Assembly: GCA_900473685.1 (NCBI GenBank)
Contig: UCNE01000006.1
Coordinates: 94,152-158,151 of the forward strand
DNA: 64,000 bases
Origin: Hyphomicrobiales bacterium
Lineage (GTDB): Bacteria; Pseudomonadota; Alphaproteobacteria; Rhizobiales; Rhizobiaceae
Direction of reading: 5' to 3'
Numbering within the stretch: the stretch's first letter is position 1; each line of letters starts with the position of its first letter. A program made the translations under genes and the position numbers. A model generated the notes under the pieces. It worked only from the letters and a program-made list of their open reading frames with translations. It made no database searches and was not told the origin of the DNA. Positions 1 through 9,098 of the stretch are shown here, one piece after another.

Positions 1-459
1 GTTTTCAAAGCCAATCTTCTTGACTTCACGCAGGTCGACGCGGTCGATGATCAGCGATGCGAATTCGCGGCGCAGGATATCGAAGCCCTTCTTGCCGACG
101 CAGACGATCTTCACCGTCTTGCCTTCGGCCAAAAGCTTGCGCACGTGGTCACGGGCAAAGCGGGCGATTTGGCTGTTGAAGCCGCCGCAAAGACCACGTT
201 CCGCCGTGCAGACCACAAGCAGATGCGTCTGGTTCTGACCGTTGCCGGTCATCAGGCGAGGTGCACTGTCATCCGAACCGACAGCGGCGGCGATGTTCGA
301 AAGAACAGCGCTCATCCGTTGCGAGTAGGGCCGTGCGGCCTCGGCCGCCTCCTGCGCACGCCGAAGCTTCGCCGCGGCGACCATTTTCATCGCCTTGGTG
401 ATCTTCTGCGTCGCCTTGACGGAGGCGATCCTGTTTTTCAGATCCTTTAGTGAAGGCAT
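1..459 (-). CDS. atpG: ATP synthase F1 gamma subunit, C-terminal part off the window
   Basis: This is the central rotor shaft of F1 ATP synthase, linking the c-ring to the alpha3beta3 head on the cytoplasmic face of the inner membrane. Reading minus from the ATG at 459 gives [11 protein letters not shown], then [20 protein letters not shown], the conserved gamma N-terminal helix that lies inside the hexamer, and later the conserved ERGLCGGFN segment. About 153 codons are visible and the frame runs open off the left edge, so the gene is partial because of the window and not broken. It follows atpA by 28 bases in the usual order atpH-atpA-atpG, so it is almost certainly cotranscribed. Identity is secure. 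Confidence 0.97.
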   Translation of the reverse strand, partial: MPSLKDLKNRIASVKATQKITKAMKMVAAAKLRRAQEAAEAARPYSQRMSAVLSNIAAAVGSDDSAPRLMTGNGQNQTHLLVVCTAERGLCGGFNSQIARFARDHVRKLLAEGKTVKIVCVGKKGFDILRREFASLIIDRVDLREVKKIGFEN

Positions 460-487
460 CCGTTAATCCGTCCTAAATGGTACCCGA

Positions 488-2017
488 TCAGGCGAAGGAT
501 TTCGCAAACGTGTCGATGGCAGTCTTGAGCTTGCCCTTGACGTCGTCGCTGATTGCCTTGTCCTTGCGGATAGCTTCAAGAATGTCCTTGCCTTCGGAAC
601 GCATGTACGACAGCAGACCCTGCTCGAACGCGCCAACCTTGTTGACGGCGATCTTGTCGAGGTAGCCGTTCACGCCGGCGAAGATGACCGCGACCTGTTC
701 TTCCGTCTTCAGCGGCGAGAACTGCGGCTGCTTCAGGAGTTCGGTCAGGCGCGCACCGCGGTTCAACAGGCGCTGTGTTGCAGCGTCGAGGTCGGAACCG
801 AACTGGGCAAACGCTGCCATTTCGCGATACTGGGCGAGTTCACCCTTGATCGAGCCGGCAACCTGCTTCATCGCCTTGATCTGAGCGGCCGAACCCACGC
901 GGGAAACCGACAGACCGACGTTAACGGCCGGGCGGATACCCTGGTAGAACAGGTCCGTTTCAAGGAAGATCTGGCCGTCGGTGATCGAGATCACGTTGGT
1001 CGGGATGAACGCCGAAACGTCGTTACCCTGGGTTTCGATGACCGGCAGAGCCGTCAGCGAGCCAGCGCCGTTGGCGTCGGAAAGCTTTGCAGCGCGTTCA
1101 AGCAGGCGCGAATGCAGATAGAAAACGTCGCCCGGGTAAGCTTCGCGGCCCGGCGGGCGGCGCAGCAGAAGCGACATCTGGCGGTAGGCAACGGCCTGCT
1201 TCGAAAGGTCGTCATAACCGATCAGCGCATGCATGCTGTTGTCGCGGAAATATTCGCCCATGGCCGCACCGGCGAATGGTGCGAGATACTGCATCGGAGC
1301 CGGGTCGGATGCAGTAGCAGCAATGATGATCGAGTACTTCAGGGCGCCGCGCTCTTCGAGCACCTTGACGAACTGGGCAACCGTCGAACGCTTCTGGCCG
1401 ATAGCGACGTAGACGCAATACAGCTTTTCAGCATCCGGGCCATTGTCGTGAATGGCCTTCTGGTTGAGGATCGTGTCGAGAATGATCGCGGTCTTGCCGG
1501 TCTGACGGTCACCGATGACCAGCTCGCGCTGGCCGCGGCCGACCGGGATCAGAGCGTCGATGGCCTTGAGGCCTGTCGACATCGGCTCATGAACCGACTT
1601 GCGCGGGATGATGCCCGGAGCCTTGACGTCAACGCGCGAGCGCTGCTTGGCATTGATCGGACCCTTGCCGTCGATCGGGTTGCCGAGCGCGTCGACGACG
1701 CGGCCGAGCAGCTCCGGACCAACCGGAACGTCGACGATTGCGCCGGTCCGCTTGACAGTGTCGCCTTCCTTGATGCCACGGTCGGCACCGAAGATAACCA
1801 CACCGACATTGTCGGCTTCAAGGTTCAGTGCCATGCCGCGAATTCCACCCGGGAATTCGACCATCTCACCTGCCTGGACATTGTCCAGACCGTAGACGCG
1901 GGCAATACCGTCACCGACGGAAAGCACCTGGCCAACCTCGGAGACTTCTGCCTCCTGGCCAAAGTTTTTGATTTGATCTTTAAGAATTGCGGAAATTTCC
2001 GCGGCGCGGATATCCAT
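488..2017 (-). CDS. atpA: ATP synthase F1 alpha subunit
   Basis: The non-catalytic nucleotide-binding subunit of F1 ATP synthase, 509 residues, the normal length. It begins [16 protein letters not shown]. The P-loop GDRQTGKTA lies near residue 170, followed by the family stretch [11 protein letters not shown], and a later segment has the alpha signature [16 protein letters not shown]. The ATG overlaps the atpH stop by one base (TGATG), so translation is likely coupled to atpH. No internal break is seen and codon use matches the neighbours. Identity is secure. Confidence 0.98.
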   Translation of the reverse strand: MDIRAAEISAILKDQIKNFGQEAEVSEVGQVLSVGDGIARVYGLDNVQAGEMVEFPGGIRGMALNLEADNVGVVIFGADRGIKEGDTVKRTGAIVDVPVGPELLGRVVDALGNPIDGKGPINAKQRSRVDVKAPGIIPRKSVHEPMSTGLKAIDALIPVGRGQRELVIGDRQTGKTAIILDTILNQKAIHDNGPDAEKLYCVYVAIGQKRSTVAQFVKVLEERGALKYSIIIAATASDPAPMQYLAPFAGAAMGEYFRDNSMHALIGYDDLSKQAVAYRQMSLLLRRPPGREAYPGDVFYLHSRLLERAAKLSDANGAGSLTALPVIETQGNDVSAFIPTNVISITDGQIFLETDLFYQGIRPAVNVGLSVSRVGSAAQIKAMKQVAGSIKGELAQYREMAAFAQFGSDLDAATQRLLNRGARLTELLKQPQFSPLKTEEQVAVIFAGVNGYLDKIAVNKVGAFEQGLLSYMRSEGKDILEAIRKDKAISDDVKGKLKTAIDTFAKSFA

Positions 2018-2583
2018 CAGCCGACCTCTTTCAGTGCAAGCTTAAGGCTAGAAAGCTTTGTGCGAAGGGAAGTGTCAATCTGGCGGGACCCGACCTTGAC
2101 GATCAGACCACCGAGAATAGAGGGTTCAACCGTGACGTTGAGCGTCACGTCTTTGCCGGTGACGCCCTTGAGCGCCGCCTTCAATTCAGTCTGCTGCGCT
2201 GCCGTCAGGGCATGCGCCGAAGTCACGTCAGCAGAAACTTCACCACGATGACGGGCTGCAGTTTCGCGATAGGACTTGACGATGCCAGGCACCGCGAACA
2301 GGCGGCGGTTGCGTGCAACCACCTTCAGGAAGTTACCGACCAGACCCGAAATTCCGGCCTTCGCGATGATCGCGGAAATGGCCTTGAACTGGTCGTCGGC
2401 AGAAAAGATCGGGCTGACAATAAGGCGCTTCAGATCGGCGCTCTCGTTGACCAACGACTGGAACTTGTCCAGATCCGCCGCTACGCTCTCCACCGAACCC
2501 GCTTCCAATGCGAGATCGAAAAGCGAAGACGCGTACCTTTCTGCAACACCGGAAATAAGCTGGGATGTGTCTGCCACGGGCAC
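2017..2583 (-). CDS. atpH: ATP synthase F1 delta subunit
   Basis: The delta (OSCP-like) subunit of the peripheral stalk, which holds the F1 head against rotation. It has 188 residues, the usual size. The N-terminus reads [25 protein letters not shown] and the C-terminus contains [20 protein letters not shown], the conserved delta tail. The start is a GTG at 2583 preceded by a purine run (AAGAGAAG). A second GTG lies two codons inside, but the first fits the family N-terminus better. It is the first gene of the visible atp operon and its stop overlaps the atpA start. The 262 bases upstream should carry the operon promoter, but I could not pick one with confidence. Confidence 0.97.
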   Translation of the reverse strand: MPVADTSQLISGVAERYASSLFDLALEAGSVESVAADLDKFQSLVNESADLKRLIVSPIFSADDQFKAISAIIAKAGISGLVGNFLKVVARNRRLFAVPGIVKSYRETAARHRGEVSADVTSAHALTAAQQTELKAALKGVTGKDVTLNVTVEPSILGGLIVKVGSRQIDTSLRTKLSSLKLALKEVG

Positions 2584-2845
2584 AAGCTTCTCTTATTTTA
2601 ATTCAAGGGCGATGTCTGCGGAGAACCGTAAACCCAACACTTTGAATTTGCTGCTATATTTTAAAGGATGCACAGACCGGGCGGCCTGTGCCCCCCACAA
2701 GTCGCGGTTCGTCTAGCATAGGATATCTGGACTCGCAACACGCGAACCGCACGAATGCGCATAGTTCGTGCCGGTTTGGCCAAATTTTGACAAAAATGGG
2801 GTATGAGCTGACGAGGCTGGTGCCGTAGGCCCTTGCTGGCCGGGC

Positions 2846-3232
2846 TTAGATGAAACCGAAGACATAGCCCAGAGGTAACGCCGAAAGCGCGATCTGGACG
2901 ATCAGATACAACCAGTTCACAACCGTATTGCCGCTGTCCGACAGCATCGACAGGACGCGTCCGAACGCCGCAAGCGCAAAGGCAGCACCGAGCGCCAGAT
3001 AGACCATCGGCTGGGCTAGCAGCAGTGCGGCTATGCCAAGACCAAGATGAAAGCCGCCCATCGTCGAGCGCGCCTCGGCATAACCGCCGCGCCGGCCCTC
3101 GCGCAGATCGATCCCCAGCGCCCGAAAAGCGATGCCCGGCGCAAACAGAAAGACCAGCCCGAGCAACGATGTGACCACGGCTGCGCAAAACGCCAGGAAT
3201 TCTCCTGTTTCGGTCGGAATGTAGAATTCCAT
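2846..3232 (-). CDS. Small four-helix membrane protein, DUF4345-like
   Basis: A 128-residue protein that is nearly all membrane helix: about four hydrophobic segments, around residues 12-34, 50-66, 68-88 and 103-126, joined by short charged loops. The general pattern (AGIAFRALGID in the first loop, then helices rich in Gly, Ala and Leu) resembles the DUF4345 family of small inner-membrane proteins of unknown function. It starts MEFYIPTETGEF, lies upstream of atpH on the same strand and is separated from it by 262 bases. It could be cotranscribed with the atp genes, but nothing in the sequence assigns it a role in ATP synthase. The family assignment is by eye. Confidence 0.72.
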   Translation of the reverse strand: MEFYIPTETGEFLAFCAAVVTSLLGLVFLFAPGIAFRALGIDLREGRRGGYAEARSTMGGFHLGLGIAALLLAQPMVYLALGAAFALAAFGRVLSMLSDSGNTVVNWLYLIVQIALSALPLGYVFGFI

Positions 3233-3402
3233 TTAGCCCTCTCATGCCTCACGCCGACATTGCGGCGAGAGAGGATTAACGCAATGGAACAGAAAAGGGA
3301 ATCGGGGAGGAGGGGTAAAACAAGGGAAACAACGTGAGCCTAGATTTCACCCGCATCGTCATTATGATCAATCCGTCTTCTGCGACTCAATAGAAAGAAC
3401 CC

Positions 3403-3822
3403 ATGACCTATCGTGGACGGAAACTCCCCTATCTTGTTACTTCGGGGAAACCTCTAGAGCCGGTACCGCTTTACGTGTCGCACTTAATGGAAGATCGAGT
3501 CGTGCTTTCTGACGGAATATCGGCGAAAGCGAGAGGATACTCAAAAGAAATCACCTTTCAAAACCGAGGCCATGCTTGGGAAAATGAGGATCTCTATCGA
3601 AAATTGGCTGAGCTAAATTCTAACGGAATTCCCTTTGAAATAAGGCGAAGAGAGATGATTTCGCCTCACGCCCTTATGTTATGGTGGCAAAACACTGGAA
3701 AGCTGGCTGGCAATTTCAGAGAAATTGCATGGAGCGATGCTGGCGAGTGGCACATTGCAACAATTGAGCCTCCCGTAGTTGGTGTACTCGGCTGGAGAGG
3801 TCCCGAACCCTACGGGCATTAA
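3403..3822 (+). CDS. Unrecognised 139-residue protein, AT-rich orphan
   Basis: I do not recognise this protein. It is soluble-looking, without a signal peptide or membrane segment, and starts MTYRGRKLPYLVTSGKPLEP. It contains charged stretches (KARGYSKEITF, EIRRREMIS) and several tryptophans, including LMLWWQNTG near residue 94. Its codon use is clearly unlike its neighbours: sampled lines are a little over 40% GC, against about 60% around it. It stands alone between the minus-strand DUF4345-like gene and priA, opposite to both. No strong Shine-Dalgarno sequence is visible (AGAAAGAACCC precedes the ATG). The open frame and coherent composition support a real gene, probably acquired recently, but function is unknown. 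Confidence 0.6.
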   Translation: MTYRGRKLPYLVTSGKPLEPVPLYVSHLMEDRVVLSDGISAKARGYSKEITFQNRGHAWENEDLYRKLAELNSNGIPFEIRRREMISPHALMLWWQNTGKLAGNFREIAWSDAGEWHIATIEPPVVGVLGWRGPEPYGH

Positions 3823-3897
3823 CCAATTTAATATCTAAGGCCACCGCATTTTGGAGCAAGCTCTATCTGTTTTCCAAAGTGGGATTTTGCTTTTCCC

Positions 3898-6102
3898 TCA
3901 CAAAAAACTCTGCGGATCGATATCCAGCTGAACACTCACCGATCCGCGCAGCTTCGGGCCGCTGGCCATCATCGTTTTCACAAAAACCTGCATGTCGCTG
4001 TTGCGGCGGCCGTGGACCAGCAGGCGAAACCGGTGGCGGCCGCGGATCAGTGCCAGCGGCGCCTCGGCTGGGCCTAGAATGGTAATGCCGCTGACCTTGG
4101 GTGCCGCCTGCCGCAGGCCGCGCGCATGCCCTTCGGCATCGGCGCGGGTATCGGCGGAGACGATGATCGAGGCAAGACGCCCGAACGGCGGCAGAAGCGC
4201 CTTTTCCCGCTCGCTGATCTCACGCTCGTAGAAGGCATCCGAATCGCCCGAGACGATCGCCTGCATCACCGGGTGCTGCGGCTGGTAGGTCTGCAGCAGG
4301 CCGAGTGATTTCAGGCCGGTCCGCCCCGCCCGGCCCGTCACCTGGCTGAGCAGCTGGAACGTCCGCTCCGCAGCGCGCGGATCACCATTGGCAAGGCCGA
4401 TATCGGCATCAACAATGCCGACGAAGGTCATCATCGGAAAATTGTGCCCCTTGGCAACCAGCTGCGTGCCGACGACGATATCCGCCTCACCCTTGGCGAT
4501 AGCTTCGAGCTCCAGCCGCAAGCGCTTGACGCCCATCAGATCGGAGGACAAGACGATGGTTCGCGCATCGGGAAAATGCCGGTCGACCTCTTCGGCGATC
4601 CGCTCGACGCCTGGACCGCAGGCGACCAGATGATCGAACGTACCGCATTCCGGGCAGCTCTCCGGCGTCTTTTGCGCATAGCCGCAATGATGGCACTGGA
4701 TCTGGCCACGAAACCGATGTTCGACCAGCCAGCTGGAACAATCCGGGCATTGGAACCGGTGGCCGCACACACGGCAGAGCGTCAGGGGCGCATAGCCGCG
4801 CCGGTTGAGAAACAAAAGCGCCTGTTCGCCGCGCTCCACCGCCTTGCCGATATAGCGCAGCATCACCGGCGACAGGAAGCCGCCGCGCTCCGGCGGATGT
4901 TTGCGCATGTCGACAAGGCCGAGATCCGGCAGCGCCGCATCGCCAAACCGCGTCGGCAGGTGGATCGGATTATAGCGGCCAAGGTCGCCATTGACCCGGC
5001 TTTCCACCGATGGCGTCGCCGACACCAGCACGATCGGGAATTCGCCGATCCGCGCCCTGACCACCGCCATGTCACGCGCATTATAGAAGACACGGTCTTC
5101 CTGCTTGTAGGCTGGGTCGTGCTCCTCATCCACTATAATGAGGCCGAGATTCTCAAATGGCAGGAACAGGGCGGAACGGGCACCGGCCACGACCCGCACG
5201 CCACCCTCCGTCACCTGCCGCCAGACTTTTTCACGGGTCCGCGGCGCAAGATCGGAATGCCATTCGGCCGGCTTCGAGCCGAACCGGTCCTGGAAACGCT
5301 CGAGGAAACTCGCCGTCAGGGCGATTTCCGGCAAGAGGATCAGCACCTGCTTTCCGGCCTTCAAAGTGGCGGCGATCGCCTCGAAATAGACCTCGGTCTT
5401 GCCGGAGCCGGTAATGCCATCGATCAGCGACACGGAAAACCCGCCGGCATCGACGCTTTCGAGCAGATCGAGCGCTGCCTGCTTCTGCGGCCCTTCGAGC
5501 CGGTGCTCGACATAATCGGGATCGGGCAAGGCCACCACCGGCGGCGGCGGCATGAACACGGTTTCGAACACGCCCTGCGCCGTCAGCCCGTCAATGACAC
5601 TGGACGAAGTGCCTGCCGCATGGGCAAGTCCGGAGCGGGTCCAGGTAAATCCGTTATCGGCCGTGGCGATCACCCGCTCACGCGCCGAGGTCATCCGCTC
5701 CGGCCGCGCATCTGTCAGCCGCAGGCCTTCGACCATCGGCTCCGGATCAAACGCCGCGGGAGCCCGCAGCGCCATGCGGGCAACCAGCCCGGGCGGCGAA
5801 ACGGTATAGGTGGCGACCCAGTCGAGAAAGGTCCGCATGTCCCTTGCCAGAGGCGGGCAATCAAAGACCTGTGTAATCGCCTTCAATTTCTTCGGATCGA
5901 CGCTGCCATCATCGACGCCGTCCCAGACGACGCCCACGACCTGGCGCGGGCCGAGCGGCACCTGGACGATCGATCCGGGCTCGACAGCCATTCCCTCCGG
6001 CACCGCATAGGAGTATGGTTTCGGGGCGGGCATCGGCACCAGAACGGGCACGACGCGGCGGGCGAACAGGTCGTCAAACAAATCGGTCGAATCTTCAGTC
6101 AT
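3898..6102 (-). CDS. priA: Primosomal replication protein N', helicase PriA
   Basis: The superfamily 2 helicase that recognises stalled or collapsed forks and reloads the replisome. It has 734 residues, the normal length. The N-terminal part is the 3'BD/winged-helix DNA-binding region. The helicase core starts near residue 225 with Walker A GITGSGKTEVYF, followed by the Walker B box VDEEHD. The zinc-binding region unique to PriA is intact, with paired cysteine motifs CRVCGHRFQCPDC and CHHCGYAQKTPESCPECG. Motif VI appears as QVTGRAGRTGL. It is transcribed alone, divergently from the transaldolase gene. Identity is secure. Confidence 0.97.
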   Translation of the reverse strand: MTEDSTDLFDDLFARRVVPVLVPMPAPKPYSYAVPEGMAVEPGSIVQVPLGPRQVVGVVWDGVDDGSVDPKKLKAITQVFDCPPLARDMRTFLDWVATYTVSPPGLVARMALRAPAAFDPEPMVEGLRLTDARPERMTSARERVIATADNGFTWTRSGLAHAAGTSSSVIDGLTAQGVFETVFMPPPPVVALPDPDYVEHRLEGPQKQAALDLLESVDAGGFSVSLIDGITGSGKTEVYFEAIAATLKAGKQVLILLPEIALTASFLERFQDRFGSKPAEWHSDLAPRTREKVWRQVTEGGVRVVAGARSALFLPFENLGLIIVDEEHDPAYKQEDRVFYNARDMAVVRARIGEFPIVLVSATPSVESRVNGDLGRYNPIHLPTRFGDAALPDLGLVDMRKHPPERGGFLSPVMLRYIGKAVERGEQALLFLNRRGYAPLTLCRVCGHRFQCPDCSSWLVEHRFRGQIQCHHCGYAQKTPESCPECGTFDHLVACGPGVERIAEEVDRHFPDARTIVLSSDLMGVKRLRLELEAIAKGEADIVVGTQLVAKGHNFPMMTFVGIVDADIGLANGDPRAAERTFQLLSQVTGRAGRTGLKSLGLLQTYQPQHPVMQAIVSGDSDAFYEREISEREKALLPPFGRLASIIVSADTRADAEGHARGLRQAAPKVSGITILGPAEAPLALIRGRHRFRLLVHGRRNSDMQVFVKTMMASGPKLRGSVSVQLDIDPQSFL

Positions 6103-6184
6103 CGGCCGTGACCTTGCCTCCGGATTGCGTTAAAGAAAACCCCGAAACAACACAGCAGCCCCCGCATCCCAAGGGAGAATACCT

Positions 6185-6838
6185 ATGAAGTTTTTTGTCG
6201 ATACAGCCGATGTCAATGAAATCCGGGAGTTGAACGACCTCGGTCTCGTCGACGGCGTCACGACCAACCCTTCGCTGATCCTGAAGTCCGGCCGCAACAT
6301 CGTCGAAGTGACCAAGGAAATCTGCAGCATCGTTGACGGCCCGGTTTCCGCCGAAGTCGCCGCCACCGAATACGAGCAGATGATGAAGGAAGCGGCTGTC
6401 ATCTCCAAGATCGCCGACAATATCTGCATCAAGCTGCCCTTGACGCTCGATGGCCTCAAGGCCTGCAAGAACCTGTCGTCGGATGGTCACCTGACCAACG
6501 TCACCCTGTGCTTCTCGGCCAACCAGGCCCTGCTCGCCGCTAAGGCTGGCGCCACCTTCGTATCGCCTTTCGTCGGCCGTCTCGACGATATCGCTTTCGA
6601 CGGCATGGACCTGATCCGCGAAATCCGCCAGATCTTCGACAATTACGGCTACGAGACCGAAATCCTCGCCGCCTCGATCCGCACGGTCAACCACGTCAAG
6701 GAAGCCGCCTTGATCGGCGCCGACGTCATCACCGCCCCGCCGGCAACCTTGAAAGCCCTCGTCAAGCACCCGCTGACCGACGCTGGCCTTTCGACCTTCC
6801 TGGCCGACTGGGCCAAGACCGGCCAGAAGATCGCCTGA
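6185..6838 (+). CDS. Small transaldolase / fructose-6-phosphate aldolase family (TalC/FSA type)
   Basis: A 217-residue class I aldolase of the short transaldolase subfamily, which forms homodecamers in the cytoplasm. It either transfers dihydroxyacetone units in the pentose phosphate pathway or cleaves fructose 6-phosphate. It starts [20 protein letters not shown]. The family motif GVTTNPSL is at residues 24-31 and the Schiff-base lysine is Lys83 in CIKLPLT. Sequence alone does not decide between transaldolase and FSA activity. The ATG at 6185 is preceded by AAGGGAGAATACCT, a good ribosome site. A strong terminator follows 26 bases after the stop, so the gene is probably monocistronic. Confidence 0.93.
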   Translation: MKFFVDTADVNEIRELNDLGLVDGVTTNPSLILKSGRNIVEVTKEICSIVDGPVSAEVAATEYEQMMKEAAVISKIADNICIKLPLTLDGLKACKNLSSDGHLTNVTLCFSANQALLAAKAGATFVSPFVGRLDDIAFDGMDLIREIRQIFDNYGYETEILAASIRTVNHVKEAALIGADVITAPPATLKALVKHPLTDAGLSTFLADWAKTGQKIA

Positions 6839-6864
6839 TTTTTTTCAGGTATGGAATGAACGAA

Positions 6865-6895
6865 AGCCCCGCGAGACGATCGCGGGGCTTTTTTT
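6865..6895 (+). terminator. Rho-independent terminator of the transaldolase gene
   Basis: A nine-base-pair GC-rich stem (agccccgcg / cgcggggct) with a seven-base loop is followed directly by a run of six Ts. It sits 26 bases after the transaldolase stop. The facing ATPase gene ends at 6899 on the other strand, so it also separates the two convergent units. Confidence 0.92.
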
Positions 6896-6898
6896 GTT

Positions 6899-8032
6899 TC
6901 AATCATCATCCTCATCGATCACGCCGGTCAGCCGCATGCCCTCGATCCAGGTCGCGCCGTCGTTGCGGATCACCCGTTTTGGGCGCGTGCCGCAGCGTTT
7001 CTGGATTTCCGATGCCAAAAGTTCCGAATGGGTAACGATCCAGATCTGGCTGTCGGCTGAGGCTTGGGCGATCATTTCGGCAAGGGCGGGCAGCATATCG
7101 GGATGCAGGCTGGTTTCCGGCTCGTTGAGCGCGATGAAGCGCGGCTTGCGATAGGAGAGCAGCGCGCCGGCCAGCGCCAGGAACCGCATCTGGCCGTCCG
7201 ACAATTCGCGCGGTGAAAACTGGCGTTGCGGAAAATCCGGGAAGACCAGCGAGAATTCGGCAAACTCTTCCGGTTCAGGCACGACCAGCCGGGCGCCGCC
7301 AAAGGCATCGGCAATGGCGCGGTCGAGATCGACGGTATCCTGACGGGTATGAAACAGCGTCGCAAAGACGGCCGCGAGGTTGGAGCCGTCCTCGTCCAGC
7401 ATCGGCGCGGTGACGGCAAGGCAGGGCGAGCGCAGCGGCGAATCGCGGTCCGTGCGGAACCCATGGAAAAAGCGCCAGCCATCGATCGCCCGCCGGAACG
7501 TGCCGATCTCCGGGTAATGCCCGGCGTCGCCCAACAGCGCGATGGCGGTTTCCGAGGTCAGCGCCTGTTCCGGGTGTTCCTCCATGCGTCCCGCTGCATT
7601 TCTAACGAAGATGCCTGGCCCCGCCCGCTTCATCACCGTCACCGGCCGGCCGGCATCGACCTTCAGCTCCTCCTCCTTCACCTGCGGCTCGAAGATGAAC
7701 CCGGCCGCGGCTTTCGCCGGGCGCAATCCGGCCTCGACACGGTAGAGGAAACTCAGCGCCTGGACCTCGTCGAGCAGTTCAACCTCAAGCTTGATGCGAA
7801 CCGGATCGCCGCTGCGGCGCCTGCCGCTCCAGAGCGCCGAAGCCATGCCACCCTCGCGGGCAATCTCATGCGCCAGCCGTCCGCGGACAGCGGCTTGGAT
7901 CAGCTGCAGGGCGCGATAGAGATTGGATTTGCCAACGCCATTTTCGCCGATGAACAGGTTGACGCCTGCCATATCCATGCGGATGGATTTGAGCGAACGG
8001 TAATTGGCGGCGAACATGGAGCGAATCTGCAT
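6899..8032 (-). CDS. AAA family ATPase, SMC/RecF-like (OLD/AAA_21 type)
   Basis: A 377-residue ATPase with the head of the ABC/SMC class and no long coiled coil. Walker A GENGVGKS is at residues 29-36, the signature-like ELSDGQMRFLAL and Walker B FIALNEPETSLHPD lie in the C-terminal third, and WIVTHSELLA is the switch histidine. Such proteins act on DNA or as ATPase partners in several systems; there is no nuclease (Toprim) domain here. I chose the ATG at 8032 (MQIRSMFAANYRSLKS) because that is where the family's first strand begins; an in-frame upstream ATG at 8095 would overlap the acyltransferase gene. It lies 10 bases after the acyltransferase stop, so the two form an operon. Function is not known. 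Confidence 0.85.
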   Translation of the reverse strand: MQIRSMFAANYRSLKSIRMDMAGVNLFIGENGVGKSNLYRALQLIQAAVRGRLAHEIAREGGMASALWSGRRRSGDPVRIKLEVELLDEVQALSFLYRVEAGLRPAKAAAGFIFEPQVKEEELKVDAGRPVTVMKRAGPGIFVRNAAGRMEEHPEQALTSETAIALLGDAGHYPEIGTFRRAIDGWRFFHGFRTDRDSPLRSPCLAVTAPMLDEDGSNLAAVFATLFHTRQDTVDLDRAIADAFGGARLVVPEPEEFAEFSLVFPDFPQRQFSPRELSDGQMRFLALAGALLSYRKPRFIALNEPETSLHPDMLPALAEMIAQASADSQIWIVTHSELLASEIQKRCGTRPKRVIRNDGATWIEGMRLTGVIDEDDD

Positions 8033-8042
8033 GACGCAGAAT

Positions 8043-8969
8043 TTACCCGATCGTCTCCATGGACGAAACCGGGTTGCGAAACCGGGCGTCAGCATCGAAT
8101 GCCAGATCGGCCACGGTGTGCCGTTCCAGCGCCCGGGTCACCTCGATTGGATCGCCATCCAGCGCATCCGGCTGAATGAGATTGCCGACGGTGAAATCGA
8201 ACAGGTCGCCCTTCTTGTTCAGCAATTCGTGGAACACCGTCATGTCGCGCAGTTCGGTCGACCATTTGGCCAACCAGTAGAACAGCCCGGAATTGCGCGC
8301 CGACATATGCACCGGCAGGATGGGCAGATTGTATTTGCGGGCAAACCCGACGGCCGAGGTCTTCCATGGCCGCTCATTGAGCCGCCCGTCCGCCCAATAG
8401 GCAATGCGGCCGGACGGAAACAGCACCGTCGCCTTGCCCTCAGAGATTGCCCGGTTGGTAACCTGCAAGGTTTCGCGCGCCTTCAGCTTGCTCTTGTAAT
8501 CCTCACGCCACTCGACCGGGATGACCATTTCAACAAAGCGCGGATTGACCCGGATGGCATCGCGATTGGCAAAGAACATCATGTCCGGGCGGCGGTTTTT
8601 CAAAAGATCGAACACCGCTATGCCATCGGCAATGCCGGTCGGATGGTTACTCACCAACAGGAAACCGCCCTTTTCGGGGATGCGCTCTTCATTGCGCACG
8701 CGGATATCCAGCGACAGGGTCCGGCTCAGATATTCGAACGCCTGGAAACCCGGCGCATTGGCAACGGCATCGGCAAACTCGATCGCCTTGCGATAGTTCA
8801 GCACCGTATAGAGAAACGGCCGCATCACCGGCCAGAGCGGGTGCTGGACGATGCGCTGGCCGCGTTCGGCAATCAGCGTATCGACGATATGGCCGGGCTG
8901 GCCATGCGATACCAGCGCCACCGTCTCCGCAAAATAGGTGAAACCGCCTGCCGAATCCCGTCGCGCCAT
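8043..8969 (-). CDS. Lysophospholipid acyltransferase family protein
   Basis: A 308-residue protein of the PlsC-like acyltransferase superfamily, expected to transfer acyl chains onto a lysolipid or similar acceptor at the inner membrane. The catalytic box is NHPTGIADG at residues 108-116, giving His109 and Asp115 with five residues between them. That HX5D spacing is seen in the OlsA/hemolysin-related branch, not the HX4D of classical PlsC. A second conserved block, LFPSGRIAYW, fits the phosphate-binding motif. There is no obvious signal peptide. It is the first gene of a two-gene unit with the downstream ATPase and is divergent from the xerC-type gene. The exact substrate cannot be told from sequence. 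Confidence 0.85.
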   Translation of the reverse strand: MARRDSAGGFTYFAETVALVSHGQPGHIVDTLIAERGQRIVQHPLWPVMRPFLYTVLNYRKAIEFADAVANAPGFQAFEYLSRTLSLDIRVRNEERIPEKGGFLLVSNHPTGIADGIAVFDLLKNRRPDMMFFANRDAIRVNPRFVEMVIPVEWREDYKSKLKARETLQVTNRAISEGKATVLFPSGRIAYWADGRLNERPWKTSAVGFARKYNLPILPVHMSARNSGLFYWLAKWSTELRDMTVFHELLNKKGDLFDFTVGNLIQPDALDGDPIEVTRALERHTVADLAFDADARFRNPVSSMETIG

Positions 8970-9098
8970 CGCATTTTCCGCCTCGTCTGCGCTCAGCTAT
9001 CGCAGTTGAATATGATCCGGGCATGACAAATTCCAAGAGCCGTTAGGAAAAACATAACCGGCGAATGCGCAGAGTCGGTTCATCTCAAATCGCGGAGC

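Noticed and set aside
1112..2251. Long plus-strand frame opposite atpA and atpH
   Set aside because: It is a mirror frame of high-GC3 genes. The minus strand encodes complete, recognisable ATP synthase subunits.
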